Below, in pieces: positions 16,445 through 24,337 of a stretch of 29,522 nucleotides of DNA (its first letter is position 1; every line of letters begins with the position of its first letter). Both the position numbers and the translations under genes were made by a program. The stretch is from Chloroflexota bacterium (GTDB lineage: Bacteria > Chloroflexota > FW602-bin22 > JACPRP01). The stretch spans positions 1 to 29,522 of the forward strand of contig JACQUC010000085.1 of NCBI GenBank assembly GCA_016210495.1, given 5' to 3'. The notes under the pieces are model-generated. The model worked only from the letters and a program-made list of their open reading frames with translations, was not told where the DNA came from and made no database searches.

Positions 16445-17680
16445 ATGAAGTCATTTGGAGCGAAGTCGAAGGTTCGGGCCAAGGCTCAGTTTCTCTGTAT
16501 TGTCACTGCTTGTGCACTGTTGGTGATTGTCGGGGCGTGCGCTCCGGCGGCTGCGCCGCCGCCGACGGCTCAGCCGGCGCAAGCCACAGCGGCCCCCGCC
16601 GTTGCGAAGCCGACGACATCCCCGGCTGCGCCGGCCACAGCCGCCCCGGCTGCGAAGGCCACCACTGCCCCGGCTGCGAAGGCCACTTCGTCTGCCCTCG
16701 CTCAACTCGTCGAGGCGGCTAAGAAGGAGGGCAAGGTTTCCGTGGCGTTGCAGTCGCCCTTGATCGGCGAGCCGGTGAAGGAGATCCGCGAGGGCATCAA
16801 GAAGAACTACGGCGTAGATTTGCAGATCGAGGCCGTGCCGAGCTCGAGCTACCCGACGCTGATCGCCAAGGCCATCTCGGAGTACAAGGCGGGCGTGGCT
16901 CCCTCGGTCGACATGATACCGACAAGCGACGCCTCGACTATTCTTGGCGTGCAGGCGGGCGCGGCGGAGAAGGTGGATTGGGCGCCCTTGCTGGCCGCGG
17001 GCACGCCACGCGAGGTCATCAAGGGCGACGGACACGTGCTCAACACTTTTACGAGCCACATCGGCATGATCTACAACCCCAAGGCTATCCCGGCGGCAGA
17101 AGTGCCGAAGTCGTTTGCGGACCTGGGCAACCCCAAATGGAAGGGGAAGATCGCCATGTTCAACTACTATAACCTTTACGTGGACTTCGCCTTCGTGCAG
17201 GGCCCGGAGCGATTCCTGGAGAACCTGCGTGCCATTGCGAAAAACGATCCTGTACTGGGGACGTACGATAACGGGCGAACGCGCTTCTTTACGGGGGAGT
17301 ATCCGCTGCTACTGACGCAATCTGCCACGATGGTGGAAGCGAAGGCAGCGGGGGTAGCTGCTGAGTGGGTATCCCTGGGTATGTCCGCGCTGGGGAACCA
17401 CAACTTGATGGTGCTGAAGGGGACCAAAGTGCCTAATGCCGCCAAGCTGCTGGCCGTGTTCCTGGCCGGCCCTGATGGCCACAAGATCTACACCAAAACT
17501 GGACGAGGGAGCTTGCTCTATCCAGGGAATGCGGAGTTTGAGATCAACCAGCAGGATGTGAAGGCAGGGCTCCGGATCTTTAGCTGGGAGACGACGCCGG
17601 GAATGGTGGAGTTCTACAACTCCGACAAGGGGAAGCAGGTAGAGAAGGATATCGGCGAAATCCTGCAGGGGAAACAGTAA
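16445..17680 (+). CDS. Solute-binding lipoprotein, iron/polyamine (SBP_bac) type
   Basis: This 411-residue extracytoplasmic binding protein has a signal peptide ending in lipobox VGAC (Cys32). A low-complexity Ala/Pro/Thr linker follows (about residues 33-83, with repeats of the APAAKAT kind) and tethers the binding domain. The domain begins ALAQLVEAAKKEGKVSVA, typical of the Fe3+/spermidine-type clade, and includes GMIYNPKAIPAAEVPKSFADL and PKWKGKIAMFN. AAGGAGA lies 7 bases before ATG 16445. The amidohydrolase gene follows after 42 bases, so the pair probably forms a transcription unit for one substrate. No permease or ATPase is adjacent. The ligand is unknown and need not be a metal. Confidence 0.88.
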   Translation: MKSFGAKSKVRAKAQFLCIVTACALLVIVGACAPAAAPPPTAQPAQATAAPAVAKPTTSPAAPATAAPAAKATTAPAAKATSSALAQLVEAAKKEGKVSVALQSPLIGEPVKEIREGIKKNYGVDLQIEAVPSSSYPTLIAKAISEYKAGVAPSVDMIPTSDASTILGVQAGAAEKVDWAPLLAAGTPREVIKGDGHVLNTFTSHIGMIYNPKAIPAAEVPKSFADLGNPKWKGKIAMFNYYNLYVDFAFVQGPERFLENLRAIAKNDPVLGTYDNGRTRFFTGEYPLLLTQSATMVEAKAAGVAAEWVSLGMSALGNHNLMVLKGTKVPNAAKLLAVFLAGPDGHKIYTKTGRGSLLYPGNAEFEINQQDVKAGLRIFSWETTPGMVEFYNSDKGKQVEKDIGEILQGKQ

Positions 17681-17710
17681 TACAGGCAATCGGTTGCTAT
17701 ATCGCGCAGA

Positions 17711-17725
17711 AGGAGAACTCCCCTG
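17711..17725 (+). promoter_or_regulatory. Ribosome binding site deciding a CTG start
   Basis: AGGAGA (17711-17716) lies 6 bases before CTG 17723-17725. From the preceding stop codon (17678) to GTG 17804 there is no in-frame ATG, GTG or TTG, so this site points to CTG as the start of the second amidohydrolase_3 gene. Confidence 0.55.
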
Positions 17726-19288
17726 ACTTCAAATTACGCCCATAGCATATTCTACAATGGGAAGATAATCACGGTCGACAAGGATTACAGCATCGCACAG
17801 GCGGTGGCCATCCGTGACGGCAAGTTCACGGCGGTCGGCAGCGACGCGGAGGTGATGGCCAGCGTCGGGCCGCAGACGAACGCCGTCGACCTCGCCGGGA
17901 AGCCGGTGACCCCCGGCATCATCGACGGCCACTGCCACGCCCTGTGGCTGGGGGTCAATCTCCTTTGCGACGTGCAACTGGCCCACGTGCGCAGTGCCGA
18001 GGACATTGTGGCGGCTATCGGTGAGGCCGCCATACGAAAGAAGCCCGGCGAATGGATCGTCACCGCGCCGAACTGGCGCACTTACGAGGTGAAGAGGTAC
18101 CCGAGCCTCGCGGAGCTGGATGTCGTGGCCCCCGTTAACCCGGTGTGGGTAAAGGTGGGCGCGCACAGGGGCTTCACGAACTCGCTCGGCCTGGAGCTCG
18201 CCGGTATCACGCGGGACGAGCCCGACCCGGCCGGGGGGACCGTGGTCAAGGATGACACGTCGGGTGAGCCAACCGGTATGCTGGAGGAAAGCGCCCAGCA
18301 ACTGGTCACGCGATTGCTACCGCCCGTGGATCGGGCGAAGGCTCTGGACAAGGCGTGCTCGTTCTATAACAGTCTCGGGGTCACAGGCGTGCAGGATGAA
18401 GGGGTGGAGCCAGCGGAAATCGCAGCGTACCGGACGGCAAAGGCCGCGGGTAAGCTGACGCTGCGATGCGGGTTGATGCATATGATCAACCCCAGCCAGA
18501 GCAGGGAGGAGCTATCCGGCATCATCCGCTCACTGGCCGGCGCGGGCCTGGGCAAACATGGCGACGAGACGCTAAGAGTGATGGGTCTCAAGACCTTCAA
18601 CGAAACGATAGTGCCCATGCCCGGCAAACCGCTCTGGCCGACCGACTACTTGAGGGAGGTGCTGCTGGAGGCGGCTGAAGCGCAACTGAGGGTGGCGATC
18701 CACAGCCAGGCCGGGGCCACCGAGGTTAACCTTGGCCTCTACGAGGAGGTCAACCGGCGGTTCCCCATCAAGCATCTGCGGTGGGCCATTGTCCACCAGC
18801 GATTCACAACCCCGGACTGGGTGCAACTGAACAAAGAGCTTGGCCTGGTGCTCAACCAGGACCTTGCTTTTGGCCTGATCAGCCTCGCGGCAGTCGAGAA
18901 GCTGCGCAGAGCCGCGTTGCCGGAACGCCTGTACTGCCCGCTGCCCCTTTACATCGAAGCGGGCGTGCCTTTCTGCCTCAACTCGGATGGCGGAGGCTCG
19001 TCCACCGAGCTGAGCGTGTGGAGCGCTATGCGGGTGGCGACGCACCGGGAGGGCTGGCCCGACTTCAATCCCGAGTACGGCATCAGCAGAGAGCAAGCGC
19101 TCAGGGCGATCACGATGGGCGGTGCTTACAAGATGATGCTGGAGGACAAGATCGGCTCGATCGAGGTCGGTAAGCTGGCAGACCTGGCGGTGCTTACGGC
19201 GGATCCCCTGACGTGCCCAGGGGACGAGCTAAGGGATATCAAGGCAGAGATGACGATGGTTGGCGGCAGGGTGGTGTATGAGCACTGA
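17723..19288 (+). CDS. Amidohydrolase_3 (YtcJ-like) hydrolase, probable CTG start
   Basis: This 521-residue paralog of the 13745-15448 protein has N-terminal strand IFYNGKIITVDKDYSIAQAVAI, metal site IDGHCH (His70, His72), LNSDGGGSSTE with the catalytic Asp, and the closing LADLAVLTADPLTCPGDELRDI. The first ordinary start, GTG 17804, would delete the conserved N-terminal strand. Starting at CTG 17723 puts its metal-site histidines at the same residue numbers (70 and 72) as in the paralog and fits the ribosome binding site. A mutated ATG or a sequence error is the alternative. It is cotranscribed with the upstream binding protein. Substrate unknown. Confidence 0.85.
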   Translation: MTSNYAHSIFYNGKIITVDKDYSIAQAVAIRDGKFTAVGSDAEVMASVGPQTNAVDLAGKPVTPGIIDGHCHALWLGVNLLCDVQLAHVRSAEDIVAAIGEAAIRKKPGEWIVTAPNWRTYEVKRYPSLAELDVVAPVNPVWVKVGAHRGFTNSLGLELAGITRDEPDPAGGTVVKDDTSGEPTGMLEESAQQLVTRLLPPVDRAKALDKACSFYNSLGVTGVQDEGVEPAEIAAYRTAKAAGKLTLRCGLMHMINPSQSREELSGIIRSLAGAGLGKHGDETLRVMGLKTFNETIVPMPGKPLWPTDYLREVLLEAAEAQLRVAIHSQAGATEVNLGLYEEVNRRFPIKHLRWAIVHQRFTTPDWVQLNKELGLVLNQDLAFGLISLAAVEKLRRAALPERLYCPLPLYIEAGVPFCLNSDGGGSSTELSVWSAMRVATHREGWPDFNPEYGISREQALRAITMGGAYKMMLEDKIGSIEVGKLADLAVLTADPLTCPGDELRDIKAEMTMVGGRVVYEH

Positions 19289-19354
19289 GGGACACGCGGA
19301 CAAGAAGAGGATATCTGCTGCGGCTGATCGCGTAAGCGCGCTCTGCACAAAAAT

Positions 19355-19798
19355 ATGAGTATCTTGAGCCAGCACCCGATTGACCGGATGATCAGGGATC
19401 TTGTAGGCCCTGGTCGGCATGTGTCCATAGGCGAGTTGGACCAGATCAGGACGCACATGGCCCAAGCGGCATTTCCGACAGTTGAAAAGCATCTGGCTAA
19501 GAGAAAGAGGGATAGGCAATGGACTCAGCAAACTGTAGAGAGTCAGTATCTCAGCGATCTGCAGAGTGCGGTCCTGAGTAGCCGAGCGCGACTTGTCGTC
19601 TACGAACGCCGCGGTGGTAACTTGGCAGCTATTCTTGCCGAGACAGAGGAAACTGTCCCAGAGACCCGAAGGGGCAGCAGATCACGATCTCTGCTCTTCG
19701 TCGTTTACTCGGCGGATCGTGGTATAATTGTTAGTGGATATCAAGCCAGCACAATAGGGGAGATCAGTATTCCCCAGGGGGCACGATGGCTCAGTTAA
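19355..19798 (+). CDS. Small basic protein of unknown function
   Basis: I do not recognise this 147-residue protein. It is basic and probably cytosolic: no signal or membrane segment, a helical first half (for example VEKHLAKRKRDRQW), and a second half with a beta-strand pattern (ARLVVYERRGGNLAAIL, then SLLFVVYSADRGIIVSGYQ). The ATG at 19355 has no clear ribosome binding site, so the start is uncertain. It overlaps the next gene by 13 bases. A basic protein followed by an overlapping small acidic one is a common toxin-antitoxin layout, which is the only hint of role. Confidence 0.55.
   Translation: MSILSQHPIDRMIRDLVGPGRHVSIGELDQIRTHMAQAAFPTVEKHLAKRKRDRQWTQQTVESQYLSDLQSAVLSSRARLVVYERRGGNLAAILAETEETVPETRRGSRSRSLLFVVYSADRGIIVSGYQASTIGEISIPQGARWLS
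19720..19728 (+). promoter_or_regulatory. Extended -10 element inside the upstream gene
   Basis: TGGTATAAT is an extended -10 with a perfect TATAAT. No good -35 is present. Transcription would start near 19735, about 50 bases before ATG 19786, letting the second gene be expressed on its own. Confidence 0.4.
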
Positions 19799-20073
19799 CG
19801 ACGGGTGTGCGGGAACGCATCGAGTTTCTCTTGGACCATCTGATCCAGGAGTGGGAGAACTTGCCACGGGCCGAACGAGAAATCGACCAGTGGGATTTGA
19901 TCGAGCAGATCGATTACATCGAGGAATGGACGCCGACGGAGGGTTTGCGCCACGAGTTGGAGGGGTATGCTGCAAAAGGACTCCTGGACAGCGACCAGCA
20001 AGCACGCTATGAGAAGCTCCAGCGCTTAGTTGCTGAGAATCGGCCAATCCTTAACCGTTTGCGAGAAAGCTAA
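19786..20073 (+). CDS. Small acidic helical protein of unknown function
   Basis: This 95-residue protein is acidic and almost entirely helical by composition (RERIEFLLDHLIQEWENL, then EIDQWDLIEQIDYIEEWTP). It has no signal, membrane segment or known motif. AGGGGG lies 4 bases before ATG 19786, and the start overlaps the upstream basic gene, so the two are likely translationally coupled. An internal promoter candidate would allow extra expression, as is sometimes seen for antitoxins. Just after the stop codon lies GTCGCCCCTACG, resembling half of the GTAG-type palindromes. A role as antitoxin is a guess from layout only. Confidence 0.6.
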   Translation: MAQLTTGVRERIEFLLDHLIQEWENLPRAEREIDQWDLIEQIDYIEEWTPTEGLRHELEGYAAKGLLDSDQQARYEKLQRLVAENRPILNRLRES

Positions 20074-20169
20074 GTCGCCCCTACGTTGTCACCACGTCCC
20101 GCGGGTCGTCACCAACTCGGCATCTACAAAAGGCCAATTGGAGCGTCAAGCACCGGTCGCCGGCACTGG

Positions 20170-21396
20170 CTACGCCGGGGCGCTGAGGCTCGTGACAGGG
20201 GAGTAGTACCGGAAGTTGTCGCGGCCGAGTTCCTTGGCGCGGTACATCGCGGTGTCGGCGTTTCTCATCAGGGACTCGGCATCTTCGCCGTCGTCGGGAA
20301 AGATGGCGATGCCGATGCTGGTGGTGACACGCAGCTCATAGCCGTCGTACAGGAACGGCGTGCGCACGGCCTCCAGAATCTTCCGTGCGATGACGGCGGC
20401 ATCCTCTTGCCGCGCCACGTCGGGCATCAGCAGCATAAGCTCGTCGCCGCCCATACGGGCGATCGTGTCGCTCTTGCGGAGGATGCCTTGCAACCGCGCG
20501 GCAACGTCACACAACAACCGGTCGCCGACGGTGTGCCCCAGAGTATCGTTGACGTGCTTGAAACGATCGAGGTCGAGGAACATCACGGACAGCCCTTGCC
20601 GGTTGCGCTGCGCCAGAGCCAGAGCCATGGTAAGACGGTCGTTGAACACCAGACGATTCGGTAAGCCGGTGAGCGGGTCGCGATAGGCCATGCCCTCGAT
20701 GATCTCGTGGGCCTCCTTGTTTTCGGTGACGTCCATAAAGTTCCCGAGGGCCGCTTGCTTTCCCCGGTATTGAATTGAGGCAACCGTCTCCATTATCCAT
20801 CTGATCTGGCCGCCTTTGAGCATGACGCGGAACTCGTAGGGCGAGGATTGCTGGCCCTTGAGCATCTTGATGGCGTTGTCTCTAACGATACATCTGTCTT
20901 CCGGCAGGACGAGATCCAAGGAATCCCTGCCCGCCAACTCTCCGTCGCTCAGGCCGGTTACCTTCCGAAACTGTGGATTCACAAACTGGAACTTGCCGCC
21001 CTGCACGATGTAAATACCAATGGGTGAGCTATCGCTCAAAGTTTTGAACATGACTTCGGCCTGCCGGCGCTCCGCCATCTCGGCATTGAGCTCTCTCCAC
21101 CGGCGAAACGAGAAGATGGCGAAAGCAAGCGCCAGAACTATGATGACGGAGACGAGCTCGTCTACTTGCAGGCCTTCGTAGCGGCGGAAGGCACGTAGTA
21201 TCTCTTCTGTCAAATTGACAGAGGACGCAACGATGAAGGTCAGCAACGCAACGATGAGGATGACGGCAAGCTCCCGGAAGGCCCCGGTGCTTCTCCGGCT
21301 GGTCCCTGTTGAACCGCGTTTCAAGGTTTTGACCTCCAGGCCCATCGGGTCCAAATCGCTCGGGAAAGTGAGCAACGACCAGCGATGCGTGCGCAT
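20170..21396 (-). CDS. Membrane PAS-GGDEF diguanylate cyclase
   Basis: This 408-residue inner-membrane signalling protein has two membrane segments (about residues 43-60 and 81-98), a short charged coil, a PAS sensor domain (about 117-225) and a GGDEF domain (about 236-400). The active-site signature is GGDEL (316-320), a functional variant of GGDEF in many proteins. The inhibitory site RKSD (307-310) lies five residues upstream, so product feedback is expected. It would make cyclic di-GMP in response to a signal sensed by the PAS domain. No EAL domain is attached. It starts 25 bases after the molybdenum hydroxylase gene on the same strand and may be cotranscribed; no clear ribosome binding site is visible. 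Confidence 0.88.
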   Translation of the reverse strand: MRTHRWSLLTFPSDLDPMGLEVKTLKRGSTGTSRRSTGAFRELAVILIVALLTFIVASSVNLTEEILRAFRRYEGLQVDELVSVIIVLALAFAIFSFRRWRELNAEMAERRQAEVMFKTLSDSSPIGIYIVQGGKFQFVNPQFRKVTGLSDGELAGRDSLDLVLPEDRCIVRDNAIKMLKGQQSSPYEFRVMLKGGQIRWIMETVASIQYRGKQAALGNFMDVTENKEAHEIIEGMAYRDPLTGLPNRLVFNDRLTMALALAQRNRQGLSVMFLDLDRFKHVNDTLGHTVGDRLLCDVAARLQGILRKSDTIARMGGDELMLLMPDVARQEDAAVIARKILEAVRTPFLYDGYELRVTTSIGIAIFPDDGEDAESLMRNADTAMYRAKELGRDNFRYYSPVTSLSAPA

Positions 21397-21421
21397 AGTA
21401 TCTAATGATCGTGCTGATTAG

Positions 21422-24172
21422 TCAAGCCCTGTCAGGTGGCAGTCCTTCGCGCACGCGTTTTGCGGTTGCCGGAAGGTGGAGGACGCGGGCGCCCACGGCG
21501 TTGGAGACGGCGTTGAGGATGGCGGCCGCCGTGGGTAGGGACGAGGACTCACCGGCTCCCTTGGCGCCTTGAGGACCTTGAGGCTCGGGAATTTCGACAA
21601 AGATGATGTCGATATCGGGCACCTCGGTCGAACGCATGATTCGGTAGTCGCTGAACTTGCGGGTGCGATCGGGAATGTACTCCTCCGTGAGGGCGAAGCC
21701 GACACCCATGGCCACCCCACCCTCGACCTGCCCCTCGAGGCCGAGGGGATAGACCGTCTTGCCGACGTCGTGGGCGCAGACCAGCCGTTTGACGGTCGCA
21801 GCGCCGGTTCGCTTGTTGACCTCGACCGTCGCCAGGTGGGTGCCGAAGACGTAGACGGGATAGGGGTCTCCCTGTCCATCGTCGTCCAGGCGTGTGGTGG
21901 CGCGCTCGTAGGCGCCATCGGCGAGCAGCGGGATGCCTTCTTTGGCGCAAGCCAACGCCAGAGCGCTAAGAGGCATCGACCTCTCCGGCGCGCCCTTGAC
22001 GAAGATGTGCTCGCGACTGAGATCCAGCTCATTGGAAGCTCGTCCAAGGAGCTCGGATGAGGCCGCCAGGATCTTCTCCTTAAGGCTACTGGCGGCCACG
22101 CGCACGGCGTTGCCCGAGTAATAGGTCTGGCGGCTGGCGCAGGTGATGTCGGAGTCGGGGGTGAGGGCCGTGTCTGTGCTCATTACGTCGATCAGGCTGT
22201 AGGATACACCGAGCTCGGCGGCGGCTATCTGCGCCAGAACGGTGTCGGAGCCCTGGCCAACGTCGGCGGCGCCACATAGAACAAGTATGCGCCCGCTGGC
22301 CTGGAGGGTCACGGTGGCCTGGGAGCGATTGTTGAGGCTGGTCTTGCCGATGCCGAAAATCATCGAGCCGAGGCCGACGCCACGGCGAACATAGGCGTTG
22401 TCGCTCTGCCGCGCCCAACGCAGAGCTTCCTGGTAATGGCCGCGGATAGCCTGTAGCGTGTCGCGAAACGGGACGGGCGCGGGAAGTACCTGGCCGGATG
22501 CCGATCGGGATCCGGGCACCATCGCGTTGCGCCAGCGCAGCTCCCACGGGTCGATGCCGAGGGCCTCGGCCAACTGGTCCATCTGGGACTCCATTGCGAA
22601 AGTCACCTGGGGACTGCCAAAACCGCGCATCGCCCCGCAAGTAGGGCCGTTGGTGAAGACGGCGGTCGCCTCGATCTTTACGTTGGGACAGTCATAGGGG
22701 CCGGTGGCGTGGGTGGCGGCGCGGGTCATAACGCCGGCGGCGTAGACCGTGTACGGGCCTTTGCCGCTAAGGATGCGAACTTCGCAGGCGGTTAGACGGC
22801 CATCTTTGTCGGCTCCGGTCTTGTAGTACATCTGAAACGGGTGCCGCTTGACGGTCGTCTCGAACACCTCCCGGCGGGTGGTCACCTGCTTCACGGGTCG
22901 GCGTAGCTTGTAGGCGGCAAGAGCCAGGAGACCGGAGAAGGCGACGTTGGCGATCTTGCCGCCGAAGGCGCCGCCGGTGGTGGCCTGGACGAAGCGGACC
23001 CTGTCGGCGTCGAGGCCAAGAATAGCGGCGATCTCGGCCCGGTCGAAGTGGGTGCTCTGGGAGCAGACGCGGACGACAACGCGGTCTTCTTCGTCGATGT
23101 AGGCGATGCCGGCATCGGGCTCGAGGTAGGCGTGCTCGCCGAGGGGAGTGCTGTACGTGCGCTCGACGACTACGTGGGCCTCGGCGAAGCCCTGCTCGAC
23201 ATTACCCCGCGCGACGCGGCGCGTGAAGCAGACGTTGCCCTGTGGCTGGATGCGTGGCGCATCGTCGCGTAGCGCCGCAGCGGGATCGAACACCGCCTCG
23301 AGAGGCCGATATTCGACTTTTATCTTCGACAGCACGCGACCTGCCGCCTGCACGCTCGTCGCGGCAACAAGGGCCACAGCCTCTCCCTCTCGGCGCACCC
23401 TACCGTCCGCAAGGATTGGCTCGTCTTTGACGAAGATGCCGATGCCGTTGCGACCGGGGACGTCCCTGGCGGTGAAGACAGCGACGACCCCCGGGGCCTT
23501 GGCCGCCTCGCTCGTGTCAACGCTCACGATTTCGGCGTGATGATGGGGGCTGCGCAGCACTTTGAGATGCAGCGTACCGGGCAGCGAGAGATCGGCGCCG
23601 TATTTGGCCAGGCCCAAGGTCTTCTCGATCGCTCCTTGCCGGGGGACGTTCTTGCCCACGACCGCGCTCTCCTGGGCGCACGACGCGCCAGGCGGGACTC
23701 CCTTGATCAGCTCGGCGGCACGCATGATGGCGTCGACGATTTTGACGTAACCGGTGCAGCGGCAGAGGTTCTCGGAAATGGCGCGGGCGATCTCATCGCG
23801 GGTAGGAGACGGATTCCGATCGAGCAGGGCCTTGGCGGTGAGGATCATCCCGGGGGTGCAGAAGCCGCATTGCACCGCGCCCGCAGCGACAAAGGCCTGT
23901 TGGATGGGGTGCAAGTTGTCCTGGCTTCCCAGACCCTCGATAGTCGTCACGCGCCTGCCGGCGACCTTGCCAATTTGGACCAGGCACGATTTCACGGGTT
24001 CTCCGTCGACGAGCACCGTGCAACTGCCGCAATCGCCCTGGCTACAGCCGTCCTTGGTGCCGGTGAGAGCGAGATCTTCGCGCAGAACGGATAGGAGGGT
24101 CCTGGTGGCTGGGATGGATAGAGAGACGGGGCTGTCGTTGAGGACGAAGCCTATCGTTGTGCGATCGAACAC
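21422..24172 (-). CDS. Fused 2x[2Fe-2S]-molybdopterin hydroxylase (xanthine dehydrogenase family, Mop-like)
   Basis: This 916-residue protein joins the iron-sulfur subunit and the molybdenum subunit of the xanthine dehydrogenase family. The plant-type cluster uses Cys43, 48, 51 and 63; the second uses Cys102, 105, 137 and 139 (QCGFC...LCRC). The Mo domain has TGGAFGGK, AMRGFGSPQ and GAGES, with Glu875 as the probable base. Length and order match aldehyde oxidoreductases such as Desulfovibrio gigas Mop, which also lack a FAD domain. No FAD subunit or Mo-cofactor gene is near. It starts at GTG 24172 after TAGGAGGT (7-base spacer) and diverges from the second UbiD-type gene. It likely hydroxylates an N-heterocycle or oxidises an aldehyde. 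Confidence 0.92.
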   Translation of the reverse strand: MFDRTTIGFVLNDSPVSLSIPATRTLLSVLREDLALTGTKDGCSQGDCGSCTVLVDGEPVKSCLVQIGKVAGRRVTTIEGLGSQDNLHPIQQAFVAAGAVQCGFCTPGMILTAKALLDRNPSPTRDEIARAISENLCRCTGYVKIVDAIMRAAELIKGVPPGASCAQESAVVGKNVPRQGAIEKTLGLAKYGADLSLPGTLHLKVLRSPHHHAEIVSVDTSEAAKAPGVVAVFTARDVPGRNGIGIFVKDEPILADGRVRREGEAVALVAATSVQAAGRVLSKIKVEYRPLEAVFDPAAALRDDAPRIQPQGNVCFTRRVARGNVEQGFAEAHVVVERTYSTPLGEHAYLEPDAGIAYIDEEDRVVVRVCSQSTHFDRAEIAAILGLDADRVRFVQATTGGAFGGKIANVAFSGLLALAAYKLRRPVKQVTTRREVFETTVKRHPFQMYYKTGADKDGRLTACEVRILSGKGPYTVYAAGVMTRAATHATGPYDCPNVKIEATAVFTNGPTCGAMRGFGSPQVTFAMESQMDQLAEALGIDPWELRWRNAMVPGSRSASGQVLPAPVPFRDTLQAIRGHYQEALRWARQSDNAYVRRGVGLGSMIFGIGKTSLNNRSQATVTLQASGRILVLCGAADVGQGSDTVLAQIAAAELGVSYSLIDVMSTDTALTPDSDITCASRQTYYSGNAVRVAASSLKEKILAASSELLGRASNELDLSREHIFVKGAPERSMPLSALALACAKEGIPLLADGAYERATTRLDDDGQGDPYPVYVFGTHLATVEVNKRTGAATVKRLVCAHDVGKTVYPLGLEGQVEGGVAMGVGFALTEEYIPDRTRKFSDYRIMRSTEVPDIDIIFVEIPEPQGPQGAKGAGESSSLPTAAAILNAVSNAVGARVLHLPATAKRVREGLPPDRA

Positions 24173-24220
24173 GATTCGTACCTCCTACTTGCGTATCGAG
24201 GGTGGTAGGATGATAGGGGC

Positions 24221-24250
24221 ATCATAGCACAGAGCGGGAAGCTGGTGCAA
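24221..24250 (-). promoter_or_regulatory. Promoter candidate for the molybdenum hydroxylase gene
   Basis: On the minus strand TTGCAC (24250-24245) is followed after 18 bases by TATGAT (24226-24221), five of six matches to the -10. The leader to GTG 24172 is about 40 bases. Confidence 0.45.
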
Positions 24251-24268
24251 GGGGCCGAGCACTTGGTA

Positions 24269-24298
24269 TTTACACGAAGGCTGGCGACATGTTATACC
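24269..24298 (+). promoter_or_regulatory. Promoter candidate for the second UbiD-type gene
   Basis: TTTACA (24269-24274), five of six matches to the -35, is followed after 18 bases by TATACC (24293-24298). It is back-to-back with the minus-strand candidate at 24221-24250, so one regulator could control both genes. Confidence 0.4.
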
Positions 24299-24337
24299 AA
24301 AGCATCCTGCTAAGGGCCAACTGAAGGAGGGAAGAGA

